DNA of 64,000 nt from Lineus longissimus (Eukaryota > Nemertea > Pilidiophora > Heteronemertea > Lineidae), in assembly GCF_910592395.1 (NCBI RefSeq), contig NC_088318.1, forward strand, positions 16,556,349 to 16,620,348, given 5' to 3'. Below the pieces are notes generated by a model. That model saw nothing but the letters and a program-made list of their open reading frames with translations, ran no database searches and was not told the origin of the DNA. Below, piece by piece: positions 38,197-49,240 of this stretch. A program made the translations under genes and the position numbers. The first letter of the stretch is position 1. Each line of letters begins with the position of its first letter.

Positions 38197-41100
38197 ATAG
38201 ACAACAGTGTCAAGTTTTGGAGTTGCCGGTTAGCTGAAGACTGGTACACACTGAGGATGTTAAGATTCGGTTGCACAAAATACTAGCAAGGGTTTTAGCC
38301 ACCTGGTCAGATAGGCTTGCAGACAGAACATTGATGGTGCATTGATGGTAATCTTCATTATCAACAAGAGTACACAGCACCCGTTGCATTTCGTTTTTAT
38401 CAAATTCAAATTTGACCCTTACCAAGGGTCGAATGGATGATGCGACTTGGCAACCCTCAGTTAACTAGAACCATTTCACCAAAGCACAAAAACATCAAGT
38501 TTGCGTTCTGACAGCTTACAAACATAGTATAACATTGGTGCTTTAACGTATTCATCCATGAAAAAGCATTAAGTGCTGGGACGTCCCAAGCATACAGTTT
38601 TCAGGGAATTCTAATTCTCATGCCAAATTAAGGTTGATCCAAGACTAGACAGTCACACATATAATTCTTTAATTTTTTTTTCCATAAATCTTCCCTCAAG
38701 CACTGTCTGAATGTTCCCTGTCTAGACACACTTGGGGAAGTAGTAATCGTTACGTTTTTACCTATAGAAATGGCCTGTGAATAAACAGACCGGCATATTG
38801 GCAAAGTTATAGATCATGTTTTCAGTGATTGCATACTGTTGCCTTCAGGCTAAAAATGTCTGCGAAAGGGAAGTTTTTTTCTCCCCTTGGCGGATTTTTG
38901 CCGATCTTGAGACAATCACCTGTTCGTAGCAAATCCTGTGACGTCTATGAAGTAATACACCTTGTTTGAATTAATAAATTTCATATCCCTTGTGTCCTTT
39001 TCAAAAACAGCTCTGCTGCATAATTTCTCGTCATAAAAGACCACCCTTATGTAATTTTAGGGATTTAGTATTCTATAAATACTGAAACGATTAGTACCAA
39101 AACTGGCGAAAATGTTACACAAAAATCAGCTTGTTTCTTTACCCAAATCTACATGATCTAGGATATTCGATGCATTTATGTGTGAAAGCTTGCTAACTTG
39201 ATATAATTATTAAACAATCCTAATTCCAGAGCAGCTAGAAAGCCCAACATTTGGTAATTTGATATCATTACTATTTATATTATTGTATTATGAGCACCTG
39301 AACAACTGGACTAGGAATCAGAAATATTTTAAAAGTCTAGACAGAATTGATCACTAATGTACAATCCAATAACCCATACATGCACTGAATAATAATAGAA
39401 ATATGGCTGTTAATTTGATGTTTTTGTGATATTTTCATTGAATAAATGTGTGGGATAGATATACAGGGTTGGCAAAAAAATTTCCAGTGCACACATAATT
39501 CAACTTTATTGCTTGCAAAAAAGTCAGGCTGTAACTCACCGGAATTACAACTTGAGTGCATTGAAAGCTGGTGGCAGAGTGACTTTTTGGCGCCAAAGAC
39601 GTCTTTAGAAAGGCTTCCTGCAAATCAACCCAAATGATTTACAAATTATACATTCATTTCTGTGATCAGGCTTAGAATTTCACTATTTGTACAGGAAAAA
39701 ACCAAGAATGACAAAAGTATGGAATCGCACGACATACTTCCAGTCCAACATAGCTGTCATCGACCTTTCCAGAATGAACCTGTCTGGATATACCTGTTAT
39801 TCATTCCTAACAAACACACCATGCGACAGCACAAAAAAAAAATTTTCAGACCAAAAAAAAGTTTTCAAAATTTCAATTCGTAGCATTCAACTTCAAATGC
39901 TCCTAATACGCAATATTACCTAGGCTTATGCTGTGGTAAGGGAGAAATGGTGATATGTTTTAGCACAGCGGTGGGCCACTACTTTAAAATGTGTTTAACT
40001 TCCCGAGTTAAGTTATATGAATCTGAATTAAGTGAACCAGACTGTCACAAGTTCAAATCCTTTGTGTCAAATGTCACACTTTTTGCTACCTTATTTCATA
40101 TGCAATTCAAATAACATTAAATTGCTACCTGTGTTGTTCTCTACTGAATTTAGCCTTGGGCCATTTCAGGACCAGGTTAATCAGACGACTATTACTTACT
40201 TGCAACATCTCGGAAACCTTTCAAAGAGATTCTTGGTGACATTTCAATACAATATTTCAGACATGAAAATATATATTAGACTGAATAAGATTTATTTTTC
40301 CAAATGAGAAACCAAATGCGTAAATTGGTTTCCAATATTTGATGGCCGTGATAATAGAGTTGAAGCAGATGAAAGAAATATAACGTGAATCTGGACTTTT
40401 TTTCGCTGCTAAAGTTCCAATCGGAATATACTGCAGTCTTGGTCTGTCCCTTCAGGTGGTGCATAAAAAAAGCTGAAAATATTTGTCCTGTATTGAGAAA
40501 GTTTGCATACACCGATCCAAATGTCCTAATGGGTAAAGCGTCCCCCCCCCCCCCGTGAACAGCGACCAGCCGCCTTTGGCGAAAAATCTGAATCGACAAG
40601 ACTATCGGCTCCTCTGGTTATTAAGGGCATTTCACCAATAGAGGTCGCTGAGGGTGTATTGCTTAGCCTACAAAATTCTGCATGCAAAACAACCCTGCAA
40701 GAAGGAAAGATACGCCCCAGTGCAGTCAAACAGATAGCGGACACGAGGCCACATTGCAACACCTCCAACTCATTTTGGAAGCCTTCCAAATCCCATTTAT
40801 GTCGTAATAAACTATACACATCTATTGTGCGAAAAACTGATGAGGAACACTATCCCACAAGAGCAATAACATAATCAAACCAGCTAATATAATGGTTGAG
40901 GAGAAGTACACTTAACCTCGAATCATTTGCGGGCGGGCAGGTGATACAGGCAAACGAAAGTACCAAACGCCCTGCCATAAAGTATGGACCGAGAGACAAT
41001 CGTGGTTAATTACGAGGACACATAACCCAGGAGACGGAGATAAGCCAGAAGGGTTTTCATGGAAGGCAGGTCCCTGAGGTGTACTCGGCAATTATGAGAG

Positions 41101-44100
41101 GCTCCAGACAACAGGGCGCAGACACGCACTTGAATACTGCACATCAGTCGCAGGTGAAATCGCCATATTTTGTGCCAGTGGGGTACGGAACAGGATCAAG
41201 GTTTTCCGGCTTCTTAGAGTCTCACCACAAACCCGTCTCACCACTTTGGATGAATATGTAGTAGACATTTGTTTACATCGCAAGGCTGGACTTGGTCAAT
41301 GTCTAAAAAAGAACTAACCTAACCCCCCCCCAGGCCCACAAACATTTAGGTGAAACTATAGTGACTCCATTTTGCCAATCTAAGAAACACCAGAACTCAT
41401 CTGAAATCTTCAAAATGGAAAAAGTATTCCCCAGAGAACGTTGTCACTGGTGCTCTGTATGGCCTCTGAACAATATCTTGTCCAAAATATAAGGTTGATA
41501 ACCTGAGCAATGTTCAAAACATGTTTTATTACCAATGTTTACGTCAACTTGAACTTTGTGTTAAGTCTAAAAGTGCTTATCTAAAGGAGATAACACCATG
41601 TTAAGTTAACGCAAGCGGGCAAAATTTGTTCTGAACAACCAAGCCCTGGTTACAGATCAACGAGATTGATTCTGCACGTAACCTCCCCAGCTTTTGCAAG
41701 CCTCTCAAACTTTTGATCGACAGCAAACCCTTTTGACATTCCTCGAGAGTCCAGGAATCTTGGACTTCTCAATAACACAACACTGCAACAGTGTAGCCAA
41801 TCAATGTGTGCTCTATATCTGCACAGGCACAGGTCTGTCGAGTAACCATCTAGCAAGGGTGGTCAGTGACATTGTCACATATAGCAGCAGTATATTACAG
41901 TCAAACACTGCTGCATTTCACTATATCATATATATAGAGCACTTGTCACAACTGACATACCTCCCCCTTAGCACAGATCACTGTAAAGTACTGTTTTGTG
42001 GAGGTATGGTATACCAATATTGTAAAGATATAGCCAATGCACATGTATACTAGCCATCAGTACAAGACAGGAAGAGACAAGTTCAAATCAAGTAACATTT
42101 ACTCCCAGCGAGCGTCATCACTTGCCGTGACATTAACACTCAGGTCGAGGAATCGTGGGTTTTTTGCCGCCTCAACAGTCAAGGTAAAGCGCCTTGCCCA
42201 AAGTAACAAGTCAAAGTAACGAAGGCGTATAACATGGGTACAATGTCTAAAGCCCCATGCTTATACTCACAAAACATCATCACTCACAAATATCATCATC
42301 AGCGCGAAGAACAATATACTGGTGTATGTATTTTTCATACATGTTTTTGATATAAGCTAATATAAAACTGTTTCAAAAATAGCAACTGAGCCATAGCACA
42401 GATGACGCCAAACCATTAACATTAGCCCATAGCTTACTACGTCTCCCGCCATGGCAAGATTTCAATAATTATCACCGATCGTCATGGAAACGAGACATGT
42501 TTTTTTTCTCTCCCAGTCTGAATGATCGACTGGCAGTCTGGAGTTAACTCCCTAGGAATGGGCGAGCAAGGATCTGTAACAAATGCTGTTAAAGGGCAAG
42601 TGGTCAGTGAAAGGAAGGCTTCGCTAACTGATTCAGTCATTCTCTTTGGTTGGTTTTGGTGTGCCCATGTTTCCCACACACCATGGTCCTATCATATGGA
42701 GAAAGCTGGGGAGCCTGAGGATGAGGGGAGCGCTGGGGTTAAAACTGTACAGTGAAATCATGACGTCATCAGTTCAAAGTTTATACTACAATGTGTTCCC
42801 GGGTTTGGCAAGCTAATGACTTCAAAAGGCCTTTTATTTATGTCTACAGAATACATGGTAGACCCAATGTCACATTTCAATGGCCCTACTTATCTCGCCT
42901 CAAGCAATAATGCCTCAAGCCTCTGAAAAATCATTCATGTAGAATTGGTTGACGTAAGAGGGCTGGTAAAGGCAAACAATTAGGGTTGATTCACACATCC
43001 CCGACATAAATAATGGCCCTGTCATGACAACTTAGTTCACAATCGTGGCATCTAAAGTACATTTAGGAAACAGCGACATCGTAGTAAAAAAACTATCTTT
43101 GAGTTATTCTTGAAATGCATATATTTGAGACAAATAGAAGCTACTTTATTTTGTGTACTTTTGATCTTAATCGAGATATCGCGCTTGTCATCGATTGTTG
43201 AGTTATATTAGGCATTTTGTGTGATTCATGTCTGGAATTAATAGGATTAACCAACAAGTACACTCCCTTTCAGGATATTATTAGCAGCTTGCGAGAAGTG
43301 CATTTACGCTTATGAAATTAGGTGGGGCTCTGTCTGGTTGTGACAGGAACAGGAAGCCGTACTGGGTATATAGGCTTAGACAAATTGGTTGCTGGCAGTG
43401 CACCAGATTGCAAGATTGGATGAAGTCTTTTCAAACTAGGTCAACAGAACTACAAGTGACCGATACTTGACAGTCAGGAGTATTTCCATTTTCGACGTAT
43501 TTTAATGTCTATGATATGTCATGTTTATTACTGTCAAACCCAATGATTATGAGTAATAAATACTGATTATTAATACAATCAAATCCTACACCACATTATT
43601 ATTATCATTAAATCCTACACCACATGACCTGTTAATTATTAACATGACGTAATACCACGTGACACTCCTCCTCTACCCTTGGATCCCAGATGAGTTCCGC
43701 CGGAGTGTGTAGTAGCATGCCCCAAAAAGGGTCACATGACAGGCCATTGTGCAGAGTTCATGACCCCAGCTATAGACAGGTGACCAGACTGCCGTCACAA
43801 CAGGACAAAGTGTCATTGTTGTCTCCTTGGTTGGCCACAATTGGGGGGGGGGTAGCTGGGCAAGTTGAAGTGCCTCCCAGAAACAAGTGAAAGGGAGCAA
43901 ATTCACCAAATCTTAACATCAGAAAATGTCAAGGTAATACATTAAATATACGGCCCGGTTATAAGACGCCAAGATTTCAAATCATTCATTCGATAAAACA
44001 TTGTAATAACATGCAATTGCCTCTTAATCTGACTGTAACAATGACCTTCATAATCACAACCAGCCTGTCTTACAAACTTTGATATAACTTGCATTAAAGT

Positions 44101-44248
44101 TTTATTGGCCTTATAAAGTCATTATTCTTTTGTTCAAGGTTGTCAAGTTATATGGTTCTTCACAAGTGTATACTCACTGCCAAGGTCACATGTGACATTT
44201 CATACACAAACCGATGGTTTTAAATCTATCAAATCAAATTTTTGATCT

Positions 44249-44290
44249 AAACAAGAGGCCCAAGGGCCTGGCGCTCAGCTGAGTTGTTGC
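44249..44290 (+). mobile_element. Pearl/Helentron-like 5' end fragment D
   Basis: AAACAAGAGGCCCAAGGGCC followed by TGGCGCTCAGCTGAG matches the start of element C (AGGCCC...GGGCCT palindrome and CTCAGCTGA). No microsatellite or 3' hairpin follows, so it is a truncated end. Confidence 0.4.
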
Positions 44291-45396
44291 TGCGTTGTTC
44301 GTATATATTACATTACTCGTCAAACTCTACTAAACTAAGGACTCAAAGCCTAAGGATAATAGCTTCTGGATGTGTAACAGTGAATTGCGGTAGACTGGCG
44401 CAATCTACTTCAAGCAAGCTCCACCCTTGCAATGTGTGCGCAAACAGATAACCTAACCTATATTGGACCATCAATTCTACACACAGCAACATGATTCATC
44501 CTCAGCTGTTACCATGATGATGATGATGATGATCCTTTTCGCAAATTGGTCGTCTTCTGTCTTTCTTCCATACTTCAGTGCCACCGGATGTAGTCTGCCC
44601 TTGTGGAGGGATCCTTTCAGCACCGGGACACAAGAATCCATGCGAATTGAATCACATGGAGAGACTAGCCCAATCACCCGCTTTTGGCTGGGTAGAAATG
44701 GGTAAATCTCGCAGACTGGACCTTAAACTCTACTGCCGACGTGTGAGGCCGGTCTGACAGATGAGTAAGTGGGGTCCACCTAATGCAGAAGGCACCAGTT
44801 TCCCTAACTAAAAGGGTAACATTATTGCCTAAAGGCCTGTGTACACTAGTAAAATATTAGCAACATTTTTACATTTCCAGTTGCAACAAATGTTGCAAAA
44901 ATGTTGCGTAGTGTGTACAGAGCAAAACGCGTCTTACAACATGTTGTAAAATTGTTGCAAATTAAATGCAATGCAATTCTTTGTTGCATGTTGTAAAAAT
45001 GTTGCAAACTCTTCAGCCAATCAGAAATAGGATTTGCGTCATGTGATCTACCGGAGTTCATGTGACTTGAACAAGAAGCAGGTATAGCAACTCTCAAGTG
45101 AGTGTCTTGCTTCGTAGGGTGATGAAACCTTTTCTAGAAGTTTTTGTATGACGGCTTGTCAGTCAGCCGCAACTCCTTTAGGCTGCGTATCCATAGGCTG
45201 TTCCGTGCCCTGCACAACATTCCCTTTTTACCGCCTGGCGCGCCACACGGACAATGAACCTTCGTTGGTGTTATTGATCGTTCCCATAGGTTATGCCGTG
45301 TCACATTGCGGGCATATATGCACTGTGGATTGGGAATATAGGCCCATATTGGGATTGAACATGTCCATTCTTTTGCGAGGGAACAACACGGAAGCA

Positions 45397-45627
45397 ATGT
45401 CTGAGGCGAAATTAATTCAAGAGGTTCATCAACGGGAACTACTCTGGGACCCCGAAACTGATGATTATCATAACAAGCACGAACCTGTAATTTGTTGCTT
45501 AAAAGTCAGGTTTTATATACATGTACATGTCAATTTGATGTTGCAAGTGAAAATACAAGTTACTTGTATTTTCATTTTCAATATTCATAAGAAATTGTCT
45601 TCTGAAATAATGACAGCGTGCGGATAA
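45397..45627 (+). pseudogene. MADF (Myb/SANT-like) domain fragment of a transposon accessory protein
   Basis: From the ATG at 45397 the frame reads MSEAKLIQEVHQRELLWDPE then TDDYHNKH, matching the first helix and W-aromatic signature of MADF domains (LIxxVxxRxxLWDxxxxxYxN). PIF/Harbinger elements usually carry a transposase plus a separate Myb/MADF DNA-binding protein, which fits the flanking repeats. After HNKH the similarity stops and the translation becomes non-domain sequence to the TAA. Either an intron starts here (a weak CCT/gtaatt donor exists) or the gene is truncated. The frame is open upstream to 45148, but that part crosses the transposon boundary and looks non-coding. Confidence 0.6.
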
Positions 45628-45707
45628 ACGCGATTGACTGCTGCGAAATGAGGACTACAAAGGCCTACATGACCAAAAAGGAATATCCAATGGAGACGCA
45701 GGGCATA

Positions 45708-46103
45708 AGCCGCACTTACACCACCTGAAAATGGACCACCAATCTTGGTTCGGGAACCAATGCCGCACCATCGAAAATCCACCAAGCGCTTACACCAGCG
45801 CTGCAGCTAGTTATAAAATCCGGCTACAGATGGCGCGCAAACAATAAGCAGAACGCAGAAAGCGCCATTTTGAAAGCGCCGCCTGGAGCCGAACCATCTA
45901 ACTAGCTAATTGCCGATCCATTTGCGCGTACACCACGACAAAGCCGAGCTTTTAACAAGCCGGGCGATTTGGACCATCAAGCTTGGTGGGACAAATTCGC
46001 TCGGCAATTTGTATCGGCAATGGATTGCCGAACCAATTTGTCGCGGCAATGTGGTGGTGTAAGTGCAATTGGTCCACCAATATATCGTGGTGTAAGCGCA
46101 GCT
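45708..46103. mobile_element. Third, innermost MITE of the nest
   Basis: The 396-bp element starts AGCCGCACTTACACCAC and ends, read inward from the other side, AGCTGCGCTTACACCAC. ATA flanks both sides (45705-45707, 46104-46106). A further inner match (GGACCACCAA) exists near both ends. No coding sequence is seen. The 3-bp duplication and end sequence are compatible with a Harbinger-like MITE, but ATA is not the usual TWA. Confidence 0.65.
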
Positions 46104-46209
46104 ATAGTGCCAGGTCACAAGGCTGTTACGCCATAACGCCACACTACACAAGGGCATACCCTATGGATACGCGGCCTTAACAGGCAGTGGTATGCCCCAT
46201 CATCCACCC

Positions 46210-46338
46210 TCATTTTGATCCAGGGCCTGGTCCATATTCTCTTTGGTTATTTCGCCGCCTCTTCCGTCTCTCAACAATGACAGCTAAAATTGCTGCAGAA
46301 GCACTCAAAACACATCTTCTCTCCTTGGAATCATCCAT
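46210..46338 (-). pseudogene. Remnant of a Harbinger-like transposase N-terminus
   Basis: A 42-codon frame starting at 46338 (MDDSKERRCVLSASAAILAV) leads into an arginine-rich run ERRKRRRNNQREY before the reading becomes GPGPGSK and stops. Harbinger transposases commonly begin with a hydrophobic Leu/Ala/Ile/Val segment followed by a run of Arg/Lys and an aromatic-W-x-R-P motif. The part after the Arg run appears lost or frame-shifted, and no DDE catalytic region is present within the element. Confidence 0.45.
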
Positions 46339-46683
46339 TTTCCCTCCAAAATACCTATTTCCCTTTGTTCCCACTAAAAAGTTTGCAACAATTTACCAAC
46401 ATGTTGTAAAAATGTTGCTAATTTGTTGCTAGTGAACACAGGGCCTTGAAGGGCTTGTTGCAAAATTGTTGTAAAAATGTTGGTAAAATGTTGGTAAAAT
46501 GTTGGTAAAATGTTGGTAAAATGTTGCTAATATTTTACTAGTGTACACCCTGCTTAAGTCAAGTGAAACTCTTAACAAACCTTAGCAGAATGCCACCATT
46601 GAAATGTTGATAATAATGATAGCAAGTAAAAACTTTAAACAGATAGACTTGATTTTTTTAACCAACTGCCACATGTGGTTTTC

Positions 46684-46689
46684 TTTATT
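46684..46689 (-). terminator. Poly(A) signal of the predicted microprotein gene
   Basis: AATAAA on the minus strand about 45 bases after the TAG of exon 2, at the spacing expected for 3'-end formation in a compact animal gene. The nearest transposon (right end of the nested Harbinger-type insertion, 46554) starts about 130 bases further on, so the gene's 3' end appears uninterrupted. Confidence 0.45.
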
Positions 46690-46733
46690 TAGTAAATTTT
46701 GAGGTAAGTATTACAGAATGAAATACTTGAATA

Positions 46734-46880
46734 CTAGAATTGCCTGGCTCTTCTGATGATTGCACTGGTGAACACCGAAGTCGATGGGATGTGCAAAGTC
46801 ATAGCTCGATCCTCTCTCTTGGTCATCTTTGAGATGTGGTCACCAAATATGTTCAAATGCAGCTGCAGATCATTCCTGTC
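46734..46880 (-). CDS. Predicted microprotein, exon 2 (48 codons plus stop)
   Basis: Exon 2 of a probable small gene nested in the 38-kb intron of the LDLRAD4-like gene, on the same strand. After the acceptor catgttttgcag at 46881 it reads DRNDLQLHLNIFGDHISK, then MTKREDRAMTLHIPSTSVFT and SAIIRRARQF, and stops at TAG (46736-46734). Codon choice looks coding (CTG CAG CTG, AAG ATG ACC AAG, GTG TTC ACC) and the exon is richer in G+C than its surroundings. The entry phase 0 matches exon 1. The full product would be 60 residues, basic at the C-terminus, with no membrane segment, no signal peptide and no cysteines. I do not recognise the family. A random 48-codon open stretch is not rare by itself, so the case rests on promoter, splice sites, coding-like bases and poly(A) signal together. 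Confidence 0.5.
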   Translation of the reverse strand, partial: DRNDLQLHLNIFGDHISKMTKREDRAMTLHIPSTSVFTSAIIRRARQF

Positions 46881-47481
46881 CTGCAAAACATGATGAGGAG
46901 ATAACATTTTAATTTTGATAGAATAGGTAAGCTAGCCAAGTTTTATATCAAAATACAAGGCCAACAACAACTGATAAGGCGCTAGGGCCGAATGATCAAG
47001 GAAGTTCATTGATGATATGATTGGGAATACATTGTGATAAGAGTGATGAATCGGCCCCGTTTGAAGCATTGTGCTATGTACAGTGTGCAAGTGTCAGTGT
47101 GTATCAGCTATCGCATTTATTGTTTGTTGACATTTCAAATCGCTGGAGTCGATCCTCAATTACACTGTTTATGTACATTGGCAACCTTACCCGATGATAT
47201 CAGAACGATGTTTATTATTGTCTTGTTTATTCACATTAGTTCTGCTATGTGACAAGAGTTATTTGTTGAGAAATCCATGATTTAAAGCCGGACTTTGACA
47301 TCGTTTCTCAGACCAACCAAGCTGCATTTCGCAGATCGTTTTTCAACGATCGTCGACGAACTATTTCAAATTAATCACATCCAATTAAACAATCCAAGCC
47401 TTCCCTAATGTCATCAACATGCAATAACACAAGCAGCCAAATATTATCGCCTATGAAATTGTGAATTTAATGAGAACTTAC

Positions 47482-47517
47482 CTCTGAATTGACAGAACGC
47501 GATCTATTCCATAGCAT
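47482..47517 (-). CDS. Predicted microprotein, exon 1 coding part (12 codons)
   Basis: The first ATG (gaccATGC, 47517-47515) downstream of a CpG-rich promoter-like stretch opens MLWNRSRSVNSE. The exon then ends with GAG/gtaagt at 47482, a perfect consensus donor in phase 0. The intron to the exon-2 acceptor is 601 bp. An alternative reading is possible: being phase 0, this exon could also splice to the LDLRAD4-like terminal exon at 15187 and serve as another alternative first exon of that gene. The open exon 2 and nearby poly(A) signal favour a separate gene. Confidence 0.5.
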
Positions 47518-47620
47518 GGTCTCCTTACGTCTGAACTGCGCAGACTCGAGACGTGACGTTCGCTGCACGTGTGATTGGACGTGGGATAACTCGCGCGAAA
47601 TTTAAAATGCTCTTCTTGGA
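47518..47620 (-). promoter_or_regulatory. CpG-rich promoter-like region of the predicted microprotein gene
   Basis: Just upstream of the exon-1 ATG there are many CpG dinucleotides against a CpG-poor background. Visible sites include CCAAT (47578-47574 on the minus strand), an E-box CACGTG (47566-47571), a half CRE TGACGT (47554-47559) and CGCGCG near 47594. No TATA box is seen, as is usual for housekeeping-type promoters. A Pearl/Helentron-like repeat lies immediately further upstream (from about 47640). Confidence 0.4.
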
Positions 47621-47639
47621 GGGTGCTCACTAAATTGCG

Positions 47640-47917
47640 CCAGTAACACCACCTGGTGAGAAATTCATGAACTACGCCTATTGATAATGAAAGAGAAAGC
47701 TTTGCTCTATAAAATTAGATTTGATTCATGATCCCCAACTAAGAAATCAGCTGCTGGAAAAGTTTTTGGAAAATTTCGCTCGGTGCCACCTAGTGGCCAA
47801 ACCGCTCATCCTGCCGGACCCACATTTGGTCTATTCAGGAGTCCTGAAGGGTCTCAACGCCTCAGAGGGAAAATCTATCGCCTATCCGCCATAGTTTTGA
47901 AACGTGCCTGTTTAACG

Positions 47918-47988
<71 letters not shown>

Positions 47989-48047
47989 GGACACTCATTC
48001 TACCATTTACTCATATGAATAGCTCAGCTTTTCAGCTGAGCTAAAAA
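47640..48047 (+). mobile_element. Pearl/Helentron-like element B
   Basis: A single core-like unit with GGTGCCACCTAGTGGCCAAA and GAAACGTGCC is followed by a (GACA)n microsatellite at about 47916-47990. A terminal 9-bp hairpin (48021-48029 with 48034-48042, AGCTCAGCT) is followed by AAAAA. The left boundary is uncertain. It sits just upstream of the predicted microprotein gene's promoter. Confidence 0.55.
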
Positions 48048-48054
48048 TTGTCAT

Positions 48055-49240
48055 TCTTGCTGTCTTCACAATGGCACTGTTGAAATTTGTATACAGTACA
48101 TATTTACATAATTTGAATTTTTCAAATTCAATTACAATTTTCAAATATTTAACAAACGGCATGTGCCTTTAAGAACGTCTGGTGAAGGCTTTGTTCGCAA
48201 AATGTGTGTGACCTTCACTTGGTAGATTGTTATACATGTAGCATATGCCTTGTTACATGGACACTGCTGTCAACAGTGATTGCATAAGACTTGTAAGACA
48301 ACATGACAACATGACAAGATGTGGTCAATTGGGTCCTTTCATACACTGGAAAAGCCATAGAAATTGTTGTGTCAAGCAAAAATGTTGTCTCGCCAAGTTT
48401 ATTCACCTTTTATCAGGCAATCATTATAACCTCAAGCAAAAACCGATTAAGCTTGTCTAACTCTTTCTGCAATAGGCCTAACAGAATAAATGTCTCGTTT
48501 CCAGATATCACTTTATTTATGACGGACTGACAGCACACGGTAACACAATATCTCCCCCATTTTTTCGGAAAGCGAGAAGATAACAATCACGCCACCAACC
48601 ATCCAGGGAAAAAAATCTGCACCACAAACGCGGCACGGGCCACATGAGGACAAATTCCCATTCAAACTACCGAGACAACAATGGCATGGGGAAGGTAGAG
48701 TTCACTTCAGGTAACCATGAGCTATTCTTGTTTTCATAAATAGTATAATGAACATAATTTACCTGAAGAATTACCAATAAGTGTAGTCTTAAGTGTTCAA
48801 TAAGTGTAATCCACCTGCATGTAGACAAGCAATTTTTATTGCAGCTGAAAATTGCAAGTCTGTTTTGGTCATTGCCCAAATGGTTAACTTGATTTTCTAC
48901 ATAAGGCATAATATCATTTTGTTTTGCAATGGCGCGCAACACTGAATAAACTAGCCCTCCTGAACAAACAAAGTGTATGTTCTATTACAATACAAAAACT
49001 GTAATCACCATGATATTCAAATGGGTACATCCACTAATACACAATGCCATAATGAAGTTATCATGAATACGAATTTGTTGAAACTTTGTATTTATAGTAT
49101 TTGTTTATCTGTCTGCAGAAAGGCAATGCTGAAATTTAAATTTTGTGTGAATTTACGCAATCGAAATTTTTCAAATTCAATTACAAATTCAATTTTTTTA
49201 ACGAACAGCATAGGCCTTTAAGGACAGTTTACTCAGACCA
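48055..49240 (+). repeat. Dispersed repeat pair 1 kb apart
   Basis: About 130 bases at 48055-48190 resemble 49110-49240: shared blocks ATTTTTCAAATTCAATTACA, AACRAACRGCAT and GCCTTTAAG.AC in the same order. Between them I see only unique sequence. Confidence 0.45.

Larger units (their letters stand above)
45181..46176 (+). mobile_element. Second DNA transposon nested in the outer Harbinger-type element
   Basis: The ends are 17-base inverted repeats with one mismatch: GGCTGCGTATCCATAGG on the left and GGCCGCGTATCCATAGG inward from the right. Flanks are TTA on both sides (45178-45180, 46177-46179), again the PIF/Harbinger duplication. It carries the MADF-domain fragment on the plus strand and is itself interrupted by a third element. 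Removing that leaves about 600 bases, too short for a transposase. Confidence 0.75.
44833..46554 (-). mobile_element. PIF/Harbinger-type DNA transposon (outer layer of a triple nest)
   Basis: The ends are inverted repeats of about 39 bases with a few mismatches. The left starts AGGCCTGTGTACACTAGTAA and the right, read inward on the minus strand, starts AGCAGGGTGTACACTAGTAA. Both continue AATATTAGCAACATTTT. Immediate flanks are TAA on both sides (44830-44832 and 46555-46557), the 3-bp TWA duplication typical of PIF/Harbinger. Subterminal regions are full of GTTGCAAAAATGTTG-type repeats, with four TTGGTAAAATG copies near the right end. A broken Harbinger-like transposase N-terminus lies on the minus strand at 46338-46210. 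Without the inner insertion (45181-46176 plus its TTA) only about 720 bases remain, so this copy is an internally deleted, non-autonomous derivative. Confidence 0.8.

Noticed and set aside
37916-38276. Poly-Arg and poly-Ser frames
   Set aside because: Products of the (GAC)n microsatellite in the Pearl/Helentron-like element.
40521-40560. tRNA-like A box (TGTCCTAATGGGTAAAGCG)
   Set aside because: No B box at a proper distance and the region runs into a poly-C tract.
47783-48022. Frame with repeated TDRQ residues
   Set aside because: Encoded by the GACA array; no family resemblance outside it.
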